Shown here in pieces: positions 15,202 to 23,294 of a stretch of 38,691 nt of DNA; the first letter of the stretch is position 1, and the number at the start of each line of letters is the position of its first letter. Source of the stretch: an uncultured Thiodictyon sp. (GTDB taxonomy: Bacteria; Pseudomonadota; Gammaproteobacteria; Chromatiales; Chromatiaceae); NCBI RefSeq assembly GCF_903828115.1, contig NZ_CAIKKU010000887.1, positions 1 to 38,691 of the forward strand, in the 5' to 3' direction. Under the pieces are notes generated by a model that searched no databases, had not been told where the DNA came from, and was given only the letters and a program-made list of their open reading frames with translations. A program made the translations under genes and the position numbers.

Positions 15202-15870
15202 TCAAATCCGTTCATAGCGTAAGGTGCGGCCCTTGCCGGTGTCGCTCTCCAGCCCGACCCAGCGGCCGTCCGCGGTGTACCACAGGGTGATGTCGAGTTT
15301 GTCTGCCCGCAGCCGGTAGCGCTCGGCCTCGACCGTGCGGCCCTGGACGACGCGGCGCTCGGTGCCCCCTGGCGTGACCTGCACCTCGACCAGTTCGCCG
15401 TTCTGCGGGTTGAGCAGACGGGGGCGCTTCAGGAAGTCACGGTCCCAATAGGCAAAGGTGGAGACGCAGTCGGGAAGACGCCGCGCCTCGCTATTGACTT
15501 TAAGGGTCAGTGTGTCGGCCTGCTTGTCGCCCGCCACCGTATAGGCCGTGCCGTTATCGTCGGTGCTGGAGCGGATCCGCTGCAGGCAGCCGTCACGCCA
15601 CTCCTCGCGGCTCTCGTGGCGATAGCGGTAGGCGGTGACAAAGAGCAGTTTGACGTCGAAACTGGCGCGGCTGACGATCTGCTTGCCATTCGGACCGGGG
15701 CCAACCTGAAAGCTGTGCTCGCCGATCGGGTCCTGGTTCAGAAAGACGCGAAAGCGCAGCGCGTCCGTCGCGGCGACGGCGCTCTGGGCCGCGGGGCAGG
15801 TGAGTAAGAGTCCCAGCAGGGCCGCGGCGCTGCGCGGTGGCTGGGAGCGGGCGAGCGGGTGTTCAGTCAT
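15202..15870 (-). CDS. DUF6134 family exported protein
   Basis: The 222-residue protein has a signal peptide ending near AQSAVAA. The mature domain has family-type segments: FRVFLNQDPIGEHSFQV, VTAYRYRHESREEWRDGCL and RSSTDDNG. These look like a lipid-binding beta fold often annotated DUF6134; the function is unknown. ATG 15870 overlaps the stop of the DUF1295 gene (ATGA), and this start is chosen although the frame remains open far upstream, antisense-like, within DUF1295. Co-transcription with DUF1295 and lipocalin suggests a role in membrane-lipid stress. Confidence 0.85.
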   Translation of the reverse strand: MTEHPLARSQPPRSAAALLGLLLTCPAAQSAVAATDALRFRVFLNQDPIGEHSFQVGPGPNGKQIVSRASFDVKLLFVTAYRYRHESREEWRDGCLQRIRSSTDDNGTAYTVAGDKQADTLTLKVNSEARRLPDCVSTFAYWDRDFLKRPRLLNPQNGELVEVQVTPGGTERRVVQGRTVEAERYRLRADKLDITLWYTADGRWVGLESDTGKGRTLRYERI

Positions 15871-16673
15871 TTGGGTGTCTCCGGTCTCTCGTGATGGGCC
15901 GGTCGCCGTGGCGGCCCCGGAATGAAGGCGTTGGTGCATTCGATGTACTCCCGGTAGCCGGGGCGCCGCTCGCCGATGTCCTGTTCCAGCAGGCTGACGC
16001 CGGAGACGCGCAGCAGGAGCCAGGTCATGAGGACGGGTGAGACGATGCTCCACCAGCCGCCGGCGGCCAGCGCGAAGAGGAAGAAGCCCCACCAGAGGCA
16101 GGCCTCGCCAAAGTAGTTGGGGTGACGGGTGTAGCGCCACAGGCCGCGATCCATCACGCGGCCGGCGTTCTGGGGTTGCGCCTTGAAACGGGCGAGTTGC
16201 CGATCGCCGACCGCCTCGAAGCCGAGACCCAGCAGCCACAAGGACGCGGCGGCGCCGTCCAGCCAGCCCGGGGGCGCCTGGCCCAGCAGCGCCGCCAGGA
16301 GCGGCAGTGAGATCACCCAGGCGAGTAGCCCCTGGAGCCCGAAGACCAGGTAGAGGCTCTTCCACCAGAAGCCCGGGTCGTTCGCCGCGCGCATGGCGCG
16401 GTAGCGGCGGTCCTCGGATTCCCCCCAGTTGCGGCGGGTGATGTAGGTGCCGAGCCGGGCGCCCCAGAGGCAGACCAGAAAGAACACGAGCCAGGCGCGG
16501 CCATTGGGATCGGGCGCGCTCAGGACGTAGGTGATGCTGAGCAGGACGAAGAAGACCGGCCACAGTGAGTCCGCGATGCCGGCGTTCTTCAACGGGGTGC
16601 TCAACAGCCAGCCGCCCAGGGCCAGCGCCAGGGCAACGATCAGTCCTGAGCCGTAAATGCCCAGGTCAAACAT
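15867..16673 (-). CDS. DUF1295 / steroid 5-alpha-reductase-like membrane protein
   Basis: This 268-residue multi-pass membrane protein has about seven helices. The conserved C-terminal region GLWRYTRHPNYFGEACLWWGF is the hallmark of the DUF1295/ICMT-like superfamily, which includes NADPH-dependent reductases and methyltransferases of lipid substrates. RRNWGESEDRRYRAMR is a conserved cytosolic loop. The substrate is unknown. In several purple and marine proteobacteria DUF1295 genes lie with lipocalin and cyclopropane-synthase genes under sigmaE-ChrR control; the first two kinds of gene are found here without the sigma factor. It overlaps a 33-codon frame upstream and the DUF6134 gene downstream. 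Confidence 0.9.
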   Translation of the reverse strand: MFDLGIYGSGLIVALALALGGWLLSTPLKNAGIADSLWPVFFVLLSITYVLSAPDPNGRAWLVFFLVCLWGARLGTYITRRNWGESEDRRYRAMRAANDPGFWWKSLYLVFGLQGLLAWVISLPLLAALLGQAPPGWLDGAAASLWLLGLGFEAVGDRQLARFKAQPQNAGRVMDRGLWRYTRHPNYFGEACLWWGFFLFALAAGGWWSIVSPVLMTWLLLRVSGVSLLEQDIGERRPGYREYIECTNAFIPGPPRRPAHHERPETPK

Positions 16674-16767
16674 GGGTCGAGTCCCGGTCGATGACGGAGC
16701 CCGACGGGGCGCAATCCAAGGGCGCGCGGGCGCCCGGCGGTGCCTTGGGCGTCGGGTAACTGATCAT
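16666..16767 (-). CDS. Possible 33-residue leader or small protein
   Basis: A short frame with ATG 16767 and a good ggagac ribosome site runs into the DUF1295 gene: its TGA lies 8 bases inside DUF1295, past that gene's ATG. The peptide (MISYPTPKAPPGARAPLD..., ending DRDSTHV) is Pro-rich and has no signal or transmembrane segment. The overlap suggests translational coupling, since DUF1295 itself has no clear ribosome site. It could be a leader peptide, a small protein, or the remnant of a longer gene. Confidence 0.35.
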   Translation of the reverse strand: MISYPTPKAPPGARAPLDCAPSGSVIDRDSTHV

Positions 16768-16787
16768 CGTGTCTCCTGAAAATGGGG

Positions 16788-16817
16788 TTAGACGCTTGGT
16801 TATTGAGTTGATGTCCA
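16788..16817 (-). promoter_or_regulatory. Candidate ECF-type promoter for the DUF1295 operon
   Basis: Read on the minus strand, cgtctaa (16788-16794) resembles -10 elements of ECF sigma factors. It is preceded after a 16-base spacer by tggacat as a possible -35. It lies 21 bases before the 33-codon frame. The -35 does not match the published TGATCC of the sigmaE-ChrR regulon, so the assignment is weak. Confidence 0.2.
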
Positions 16818-16946
16818 ATCGTCCAGATGCAAGGTCCAGGGGGCGGCGGCGCCTCCAGTGAGGCGCAGCGCCAAGGATGGGTGTCGTTGCGCTCGACCCA
16901 TTTGGGGGCCTGGTCCGGTTTCGCGGCGGCGACGCGGGCTTGGGTT

Positions 16947-16968
16947 GCGGGCCGCGTAGGCGGCCCGC
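16947..16968. repeat. Perfect GC-rich hairpin
   Basis: A 9-bp perfect inverted repeat (gcgggccgc and gcggcccgc) is separated by the tetraloop gtag. No T-tract follows on either strand. It lies between the divergent DUF1295 and OmpA-type genes and could be a REP-like unit or a regulator-binding palindrome. Apart from this hairpin and the candidate promoter, the 354-base gap 16768-17121 shows nothing recognisable. Confidence 0.5.
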
Positions 16969-17121
16969 GATCCGCACCGCGGACCCGACGGCGCCCCTGT
17001 TATCATCGTCGGCCGGTCGCAGGCAGCAAGCCGGCCGCGGGTCGCCGTCCGGTGCCTCATGGCTGCCCGCCGCCAGCGTATCGGCCTGCGCCAATCACCC
17101 TTTGCGTTCGGAGTCGTCCCG

Positions 17122-17802
17122 ATGAGACAGCGTCTTGCCAAGAGTGCCGCGATTGCGGCGACCGTCAGCCTGCTTGTGAGCGGGTGTGCCACGGACGGGT
17201 CCGGGATGACCGAAACCGGGCAGGGGGCCGCCATCGGCACCGCGGCCGGGGCCGCCTTGGGGGCGATCATCGGCTCACAGGGGGCCAACGCCGGCAGCGG
17301 GGCCCTGATCGGGTCCGTGGGCGGGGCCCTGATCGGGGGCCTGGCCGGGGCCTACATGGAGCAGCAACGCAAGGATTTCCAGAAGGTCCTGGCCCAGGAG
17401 ATCAGCGCCGGGGCCATCCGCGTCGAGAAACTCCCCAATGATCAACTGCTGGTGGGCATGACCGGTGAGACCACCTTCGAGGTGGACTCGGATCAGATCA
17501 AGCCCGGTTTCTACAGCACCATGGACAAGATCGCCGCCATCGTGAACAAGTATGGCAAGACCGAGTTGGTGGTCGCCGGGCACACGGACAACACGGGGTC
17601 GGCAGAGCACAATCAGCAACTCTCCGAGCGGCGCGCCGGGTCGGTGGAGCGTTATCTGGAGGGTCGCCGCGTGCTGCCCCAGCGCATCCGAGCGTCCGGT
17701 TACGGCCTGTCCCAACCGATCGCGACCAACGACACCGACGCCGGTCGCCGCCTGAACCGCCGGGTGGACATCGCCATCATCCCCCTCACGGAAGGTGCTT
17801 GA
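17122..17802 (+). CDS. OmpA-family lipoprotein with glycine-zipper domain
   Basis: The 226-residue protein starts at ATG 17122 and has a signal peptide with lipobox LVSGC. A glycine-zipper segment follows (about 33-80, GAAIGTAAGAALGAIIG and a second half), then an OmpA-like peptidoglycan-binding domain: GHTDNTGSAEHNQQLSERRA and GYGLSQPIATNDT near the end, with the diaminopimelate-binding Asp/Arg residues present. It should tether the outer membrane to peptidoglycan. It is a single gene: a strong hairpin terminator includes its stop codon. It is divergent from the DUF1295 operon. Confidence 0.92.
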   Translation: MRQRLAKSAAIAATVSLLVSGCATDGSGMTETGQGAAIGTAAGAALGAIIGSQGANAGSGALIGSVGGALIGGLAGAYMEQQRKDFQKVLAQEISAGAIRVEKLPNDQLLVGMTGETTFEVDSDQIKPGFYSTMDKIAAIVNKYGKTELVVAGHTDNTGSAEHNQQLSERRAGSVERYLEGRRVLPQRIRASGYGLSQPIATNDTDAGRRLNRRVDIAIIPLTEGA

Positions 17803-17828
17803 AAAATCGCCCCCCGGGCGATTTTTCA
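17800..17828 (+). terminator. Intrinsic terminator containing the OmpA-type stop codon
   Basis: A perfect 13-bp stem (tgaaaaatcgccc with gggcgatttttca, loop ccc) carries a T5 run in its descending arm. The stop codon TGA forms the first three bases of the stem. The A-tract on one arm and T-tract on the other allow termination in both directions. It separates the OmpA-type gene from glgX. Confidence 0.85.
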
Positions 17829-17867
17829 GAGAGTTGCTGCCATTACGATCGACGCCGGACGACTCGC

Positions 17868-19976
17868 ATGAACACCCCAGACAAACCCGGCCAAGGGCTG
17901 CTGTCCTACATCACGGAGGATTTCAGCTTTGAGCGCGGTCACCCCTTGCCGCTCGGTGCGACGGTGGTGCGGGGCGGTATCAATTTCGCCATCTTTTCGC
18001 GCCATGCCACCGCCGTCACACTGGTGTTGTTCCAACCGCAGGATGCGCAGGTGTTGGCGCGCTTTCCGTTCGATCCCCAGTGCAATCGTACCGGCCATGT
18101 CTGGCATGCCTTTATCGCCGGGCTGGATCCTGGAATCGAATATGCCTACCACCTTGACGGCCCTCGGTCCGTGCCGCATCGCTTCGCTCCCGATATCCTA
18201 CTTGCCGACCCTTACGCTATTGCTCTGAACGGTTGCCGCGTGTGGGGGGAACAAGGGGGTCGACATAATACGGTGCGACGCGCCTTGCTGGTCACTCATG
18301 ACTACGATTGGGGGCGTGACCAGCCGCTCAACCGCCCGCTGGCAGAATCGGTCATCTACGAGCTGCATGTGCGGGGCTTTACGCGGCACGCATCCTCCCA
18401 AACACGACATCCCGGCACCTTTCGGGGCCTCATCGAGAAGATTCCGTACCTGCAGCAATTGGGTATCACGGCGGTGGAGTTACTGCCGGTGACCGCGTTC
18501 GACGAGTTGGAAAGCAACCGCGTCAATCCTTTCGATAACCAGCCGCTGCACAATTTTTGGGGTTATCATCCGCTGTCGTTTTTCGCGCTGCACGCCGGTT
18601 ATGCCGCCGATCAGGCGCCCGGCGGGGAGGTCGCCGAGTTCAAGGACATGGTGAAGGCGCTGCATGCGGCTGACATCGAGGTGATTCTCGATGTGGTCTA
18701 TAACCACAGCGGTGAGGGTGACCAGCGTGGCCCGGTGTATTCGTTGAAAGGCATAGACAACAGCGTCTATTACATGCTGACGGCCGCCGGCGGCTATATG
18801 AATTTCTCCGGCTGCGGCAACACCATCAACTGCAATCATCCGTTTGTGCGTCATTTTATCCTGGACAGCCTGCGCTATTGGGTCATGGACATGCATGTCG
18901 ATGGTTTCCGCTTCGATTTGGCATCCATCCTTGGTCGCGACCAAGACGGCCAGGTCCTCGCCAGCCCGCCCCTGCTTGAGCAAATCGCCGCCGACCCGAT
19001 CCTCGCCAACACCAAGTTGATTGCCGAAGCATGGGATGCGGCGGGCCTGTACCAAGTGGGCAGCTTCCCGAACTGGGGGCGCTGGGCTGAATGGAACGGG
19101 CGCTTCCGCGACGATCTCCGGAGTTTTGTTCGGGGGGAGCCGGGCAAGGTCGGGAGTTTGGCGACGCGACTCGCGGGCAGTTCCGACCTGTACCAGTATG
19201 GTCGCGCGCCGAGCCACGGCATCAATTTCATTACCAGCCACGACGGGTTCACGCTACGTGACCTGGTGTGCTACGATGAAAAACACAATCTCGCCAATGG
19301 CGAAGAGAACCGCGATGGCGACAACCACAATCTCAGTTGGAACTGCGGGGTCGAAGGGCCGACCGACAATCCCGCCATCATGGCGCTGCGCGAGCGCCAG
19401 GTGCGCAATTTCGCGACCTTGCTGTTCTTCTCGCGGGGCGTGCCGATGTTCGTTGCCGGGGATGAGTTCGGACGCAGCCAGCAAGGCAATAACAACGCCT
19501 ATTGCCAGGATAATGTCATCAGTTGGTTGGACTGGGCCGGGCAGCGCCAAAACCAGAGCTTACTGCGTTTTTTCAGATGCCTGATTAAATTCAGGAAAGG
19601 CTGCAAACTGCTGCTCCATGACAGCTTTGTGCCGCAAGACGGCCATGGTCCCCGTATCGCGTGGCACGGTTTCCGGCTGGGTCAGCCTGACTGGGGCGAG
19701 GCCTCACACAGTCTGGCGATGCACCTGTCTGGTACGGTGCCGCAAGGCCGGGCAGAAGAGGTATTTCTGATCGCCAACGCCCATTGGGAGCCCCATGAGT
19801 TCGAGCTGCCCAGGCAGGACGGCCAGCGTTGGCGCCGATTTGTGGACACGGCGCTCAGTGGCGACGATGCAATTGCCGAACACTGGCGGTCGCGTCCACT
19901 GGAACATGCTACCTGCCGCGCGGATGCGCGAAGCGTCATCGTACTGGTGGCCGGCGCCAGTCAGGCCAGCGGTTAA
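17868..19976 (+). CDS. glgX: Glycogen debranching enzyme GlgX (isoamylase type, GH13)
   Basis: The 702-residue enzyme hydrolyses alpha-1,6 branches of glycogen. An N-terminal CBM48-like domain (PLGATVVRGGINFAIFSRHA) precedes the GH13 barrel. Catalytic residues are Asp350 (DGFRFDLA, nucleophile), Glu387 (IAEAWD, acid/base) and Asp459 (TSHDGF). EENRDGDNHNLSWNCG is characteristic of the GlgX/TreX group. Length is normal. The ATG 17868 lacks a strong ribosome site, but upstream codons fall in the terminator. No other glycogen gene is in the window, so it is isolated. An inverted repeat follows the stop. Confidence 0.96.
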   Translation: MNTPDKPGQGLLSYITEDFSFERGHPLPLGATVVRGGINFAIFSRHATAVTLVLFQPQDAQVLARFPFDPQCNRTGHVWHAFIAGLDPGIEYAYHLDGPRSVPHRFAPDILLADPYAIALNGCRVWGEQGGRHNTVRRALLVTHDYDWGRDQPLNRPLAESVIYELHVRGFTRHASSQTRHPGTFRGLIEKIPYLQQLGITAVELLPVTAFDELESNRVNPFDNQPLHNFWGYHPLSFFALHAGYAADQAPGGEVAEFKDMVKALHAADIEVILDVVYNHSGEGDQRGPVYSLKGIDNSVYYMLTAAGGYMNFSGCGNTINCNHPFVRHFILDSLRYWVMDMHVDGFRFDLASILGRDQDGQVLASPPLLEQIAADPILANTKLIAEAWDAAGLYQVGSFPNWGRWAEWNGRFRDDLRSFVRGEPGKVGSLATRLAGSSDLYQYGRAPSHGINFITSHDGFTLRDLVCYDEKHNLANGEENRDGDNHNLSWNCGVEGPTDNPAIMALRERQVRNFATLLFFSRGVPMFVAGDEFGRSQQGNNNAYCQDNVISWLDWAGQRQNQSLLRFFRCLIKFRKGCKLLLHDSFVPQDGHGPRIAWHGFRLGQPDWGEASHSLAMHLSGTVPQGRAEEVFLIANAHWEPHEFELPRQDGQRWRRFVDTALSGDDAIAEHWRSRPLEHATCRADARSVIVLVAGASQASG

Positions 19977-20004
19977 GCCCGCGGTGGCAGGGGCGTCCGC
20001 GGGC
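19977..20004 (+). terminator. Hairpin directly after glgX
   Basis: The 8-bp arms gcccgcgg and ccgcgggc enclose a 12-base loop starting at the base after the TAA stop. No T-tract follows, so it may be a transcript-stabilising hairpin and not a true intrinsic terminator. Confidence 0.4.
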
Positions 20005-20474
20005 AGGGCAACCCACTGGAACGGGGCTATCCTCCCATTCCAGCCGCAGGTGTTGGCAAGTGATAGCGGTTGCGGAGCCGCGACCATGGTGAGCGTCGCG
20101 GCGGTTGGCAGGCCGCGGGCCGGTCCTCGTGGCGGCGGCACGACAACCCGCGTCCCCCCAATTTTCTTGACTATTCCTTGACATCAACTTAACATTGCCT
20201 GCTATGATTGTAGGGCAGACGGCGAAGACTACTTTAAGAAGATGTAATTTCCCAACATGTCGTGGCAAGCGCTTGGCCACACTGCTGAGAGATGATGTCT
20301 TAAGTAATAATTTTAGAGACTTGCTCGGGTTACTGAAACCTTGTGGAAACCCGAACCAAGCCACCGGTAACCGCCGCATTTTCGAGGCGCCCGCCAAGCG
20401 ATGGAGATCGAGCCGGACTCCTTGAAGGCTCCCCGTTGTGACTGGTCCCGGCGCACTACAGCGAGAGTCTAACC
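20005..20474 (+). other. AT-rich leader/regulatory region before the partner-switch genes
   Basis: These 470 bases have no recognisable gene. From about 20160 the sequence turns unusually AT-rich for this genome. It holds a candidate promoter (20178-20208) and then a leader of about 260 bases. The leader contains an interrupted palindrome gtggc...gccac at 20262-20280. It also has a 7-bp stem tcgggtt/aacccga (20325-20331 with 20348-20354) whose loop can pair alternatively as ggtt/aacc. I looked for the conserved cores of c-di-GMP riboswitches and did not find them. Confidence 0.5.
20178..20208 (+). promoter_or_regulatory. Candidate housekeeping promoter
   Basis: TTGACA (20178-20183) and TATGAT (20203-20208) are close to the sigma70 consensus, but the spacer is 19 bases, longer than the usual 17. 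An overlapping alternative uses ttgact upstream with taacat at 17 bases. Either would drive the partner-switch genes with a long untranslated leader. Confidence 0.45.
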
Positions 20475-21422
20475 ATGAGCCCAACGTCTTCAAATGCGCT
20501 TGCAGAGCAGCCGCGCCGACCCACGGTGTTGGCGATGGACGGCCAGCCACTCATTGCCCAGACCGCCTATGAGGTGTTGCGCGCCGACTGCGAGGTCCTT
20601 ACGGCCGCTGACGGTCCGACCACGCTCGCGCTCTGCACCAAGACGCTCCCCGACCTGGTGTTGCTGGACGATGAGACGCCCGGGACCAATGGCCTGCAAC
20701 TCCTGGCGCAACTCAAGGCGGCGCAAACCCTGCGGCAGATCCCGGTGATCTTCATCACCCCGCATACGGACAGTGTCCATGAAACGGCCTATCTCGATGC
20801 CGGCGCGGCCGATTTCGTCACTAAGCCGGTCAATGCCAGCGTGCTGCTCGCCCGGGTCAGGGCACATCTGCTGCTCAAATTCCAATCCGAGCAGTTGCAT
20901 GTCATGGCCCTTCGCGACCGGCTGACCGGGGTCTACAGCCGGCGCTACTTCGAGGAGCAGATCGGGGTCGAGTGCGCGCGGGCCAAACGCAGCGGCAGTG
21001 TTTTGTCGCTGTTTGTGATCGAGATCGATCACTGCAATGCCTACAACGACTACTATGGGCCTCAGGCAGGCGACGACGCGCTGCGCTTGATCGCCCGGGT
21101 CCTGGAGTCAAAACTGAACCGTCCGGGCGACATCATTGCCCGCTACGACGCGCAAGTGTTCGCCTGCCTGCTCCCGGCGACCGATTTCGAGCCCAGTACA
21201 CAACTGGCCGAGCACGTCGAGCAGGCGGTACGTGCCCGCGGCATCGGTCACGCCTCTTCTTCGGCTGCGCCGGTGGTGACGGTCAGTGTCGGCGTGGCCA
21301 CGGGCCGACGTGCCATCGACGGCGGGGCCGAGGCCCTGCTGCGGTTGGCCAACGAACAACTCTGCCAGGCCAGGCAGCGGGGGGGGGCGCGGGTGTGTGG
21401 GAAGGTGCTCTATCGGCCATGA
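20475..21422 (+). CDS. Response regulator with degenerate GGDEF domain
   Basis: The 315-residue protein has an N-terminal receiver domain and a C-terminal GGDEF-fold domain (about 150-315, starting LRDRLTGVYSRRYFEEQ). In the receiver the phosphoacceptor Asp65 (LLDDETPG) and Lys (VTKPV) are present, but the acidic pair reads DG (Asp22-Gly23) in place of DD, which should weaken metal binding. In the output domain the signature GGDEF is replaced by DAQVF (225-229), so diguanylate cyclase activity is very unlikely. The domain may sense GTP or bind partners. It is the first gene of the partner-switch group and separated by 190 bases from the phosphatase gene, whose own receiver is intact. Confidence 0.88.
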   Translation: MSPTSSNALAEQPRRPTVLAMDGQPLIAQTAYEVLRADCEVLTAADGPTTLALCTKTLPDLVLLDDETPGTNGLQLLAQLKAAQTLRQIPVIFITPHTDSVHETAYLDAGAADFVTKPVNASVLLARVRAHLLLKFQSEQLHVMALRDRLTGVYSRRYFEEQIGVECARAKRSGSVLSLFVIEIDHCNAYNDYYGPQAGDDALRLIARVLESKLNRPGDIIARYDAQVFACLLPATDFEPSTQLAEHVEQAVRARGIGHASSSAAPVVTVSVGVATGRRAIDGGAEALLRLANEQLCQARQRGGARVCGKVLYRP

Positions 21423-21612
21423 GCGGGTCGCGTCGGCTTGCGTGGGACCCGCCGGGCAGGTCTTGTGCCGCCGCGGGTTTGGCGGTTGTGAAAGACCTCC
21501 CTACCGAGAGCTTCGGCGAAAATAAAACACTATATCAATATGTTGTGACGCCGGCCTTGCGACTCTGCGCTGTTCGCACCGCCGTGACGCACAGCCCGCG
21601 CCGAGGGGCTGA

Positions 21613-22830
21613 TTGTTGAACGCCTTGATCATCGATGACGCCGCCGACACGCGGCTCTATGTTCGCGCCCTGCTCGAGGCCTGGGGGTACAACACGGTCG
21701 ATGCCGCTGACGGGCTGGACGGCCTCGAGCGCATGCGTGAGGCCAGCATTGAATTGGTGATCTGCGACTGGATGATGCCGCGCATGTCGGGCCTGGAGTT
21801 CTGCAAGGCCGTGCGTGCGGCGCCATTCCCGCATTATGTTTATCTGATTCTGCTCACCTCCCGTTCCGACAAGTCAGACCTGCTCGCCGGCCTGAGCGCC
21901 GGTGCGGACGACTTCCTCTCCAAGCCCGTCGACGCGAAACTGCTGCGTGCGCGACTGCGGGTCGCGGAGCGAATACTCACGGTGCAGGGCCTGCTCGCCG
22001 ATCAGAATCGCACGCTGCGCGAATCGCGCGAGCGCCTGCAACAAGCCTATGATCAGATCCAGCGCGATTTGGCCTCGGCGGCGCGCGTCCAGCGGCAGAT
22101 GCTTCCCCCCCCGGATCAGCTGGTTTCGCCGTTCCGGGCCGAATCCCTGTTTCTGCCGGCCGCGCAAGTCTCCGGTGACAGTTTCAATTACTTTCAGCTG
22201 AACAACGAGTTGATCGGTTTTTACCTGTTCGATGTCTCGGGTCATGGGGTGCAGGCGGCCTTGTTCTCGGCCCGACTCAGCGCTTCCTTGTTGCCCACCC
22301 TGGCGTCGGCGCGGACCGCGGCTGGCACCGGCGCACCGGCCGCCGGGTTCCCTGGGCCCGCGCTATTTCTGTCGGAAGTCAACACCCGCTGGGTCGAACC
22401 GGATGCGGAGTTCGACAACTATGCCACCATCGCCTATGGCACCCTCGACAAACAAAGCGGCGAGGCCCAGATCGTGCTTGCCGGTCATCCGCCGCCGCTG
22501 ATCCTGCGCCATGACGGCAAGATCGAAAGTCTGGCGGCGGGGGGTCTACCCTTCGGCATGTTCCCGGATGTAGACTACGAACCACAGCGGGTGTTGCTCC
22601 ATCCGGGCGATCGGCTCATCTTGTATTCCGATGGGGTTACCGAGTGCGCGAACCGGCAAGGTGAACTCTTCGGTATCGAGCGGATGCAGTGCGCGCTGGC
22701 GGCGAGCGCCGGCGATCACCGGTCAGGGTTGACGCGCGAGCTCGAGGCGCAGCTGCAGCAATGGGGCGGCACGCTTGATTTCGAGGACGATATTTCGGTC
22801 TTGGTGCTGGAGCGGGATAGCGAATCATGA
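21613..22830 (+). CDS. Receiver-PP2C serine phosphatase (RsbU/HsbR-like)
   Basis: The 405-residue protein has an intact receiver domain (acidic pair DD at 8-9, Asp52 in CDWMMP, Lys in LSKPV), a coiled-coil linker (about 130-165) and a SpoIIE/PP2C domain. Metal-binding motifs are all present: SGDSFNYF, FDVSGHG, YSDGVTEC and EDDIS. It should dephosphorylate the STAS protein encoded two genes downstream when its receiver is phosphorylated. The start is TTG (21613 or 21616), with gagggg just upstream and no ATG in range. Its stop overlaps the ATG of the anti-sigma kinase (ATGA). Confidence 0.92.
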   Translation: MLNALIIDDAADTRLYVRALLEAWGYNTVDAADGLDGLERMREASIELVICDWMMPRMSGLEFCKAVRAAPFPHYVYLILLTSRSDKSDLLAGLSAGADDFLSKPVDAKLLRARLRVAERILTVQGLLADQNRTLRESRERLQQAYDQIQRDLASAARVQRQMLPPPDQLVSPFRAESLFLPAAQVSGDSFNYFQLNNELIGFYLFDVSGHGVQAALFSARLSASLLPTLASARTAAGTGAPAAGFPGPALFLSEVNTRWVEPDAEFDNYATIAYGTLDKQSGEAQIVLAGHPPPLILRHDGKIESLAAGGLPFGMFPDVDYEPQRVLLHPGDRLILYSDGVTECANRQGELFGIERMQCALAASAGDHRSGLTRELEAQLQQWGGTLDFEDDISVLVLERDSES

Positions 22831-23234
22831 CCACATCGGCGACACTGCTGACCTTGGAGAGCGATCCGACCAGGCTTGGTGACCTCCAGTCCCGGGTGGA
22901 CGCGCTCTGCCGCGACGCCGGACTGGAGGCCGTGGCTGCCAATGAGTTCACCACCGCGATCATCGAGGCGGTGGCCAACAGCATCAGGCACGGGTACCGG
23001 GGCGAACCGGGGCACCCCATCACGGTCCACTGGCGCTGTGCGCAGGACCGCATCGACATCGAGATACGGGATCGCGCCCCGCCGCCCCCGGCCGGCTTCC
23101 TCGATCATAGGGACATGCCGCCACCCGCTGCCGAGTCCGGCCGCGGCGTGGCTATGATTCTGGCCTATACCGACGCGGCCAGCTATGCCCGCATCGGCGC
23201 CGAGAATGTGTTGAACCTGACGCGGCGACTTTAG
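22827..23234 (+). CDS. Anti-sigma serine kinase (RsbW-like HATPase)
   Basis: This is a 135-residue GHKL ATPase. The N box is FTTAIIEAVANSIRHGY, the G1 box contains IEIRDRAPP and the G2 box is GRGVAMI. Size and architecture match the RsbW/SpoIIAB class, which phosphorylates a STAS antagonist on serine and, in partner-switching, sequesters either a sigma factor or another target. It is coupled to the phosphatase gene by ATGA overlap and followed after 60 bases by its likely STAS partner. No sigma factor gene is in the window, so its target is encoded elsewhere or is not a sigma factor. Confidence 0.9.
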   Translation: MTTSATLLTLESDPTRLGDLQSRVDALCRDAGLEAVAANEFTTAIIEAVANSIRHGYRGEPGHPITVHWRCAQDRIDIEIRDRAPPPPAGFLDHRDMPPPAAESGRGVAMILAYTDAASYARIGAENVLNLTRRL

Positions 23235-23294
23235 CGGCATCGCGACCCGCCCGATCCCGCCGCCGAACCGCCTACTGTGAGCAGGAGTATCCCC

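Noticed and set aside
15871-16563. N-terminal extension of the DUF6134 gene
   Set aside because: The frame is open through the DUF1295 gene, but the extension has no domain, and ATG 15870 gives a proper signal peptide with ATGA coupling.
20209-20474. Possible c-di-GMP riboswitch in the leader
   Set aside because: The conserved GEMM cores and tetraloop-receptor pattern were not found by eye; the structure remains unassigned.
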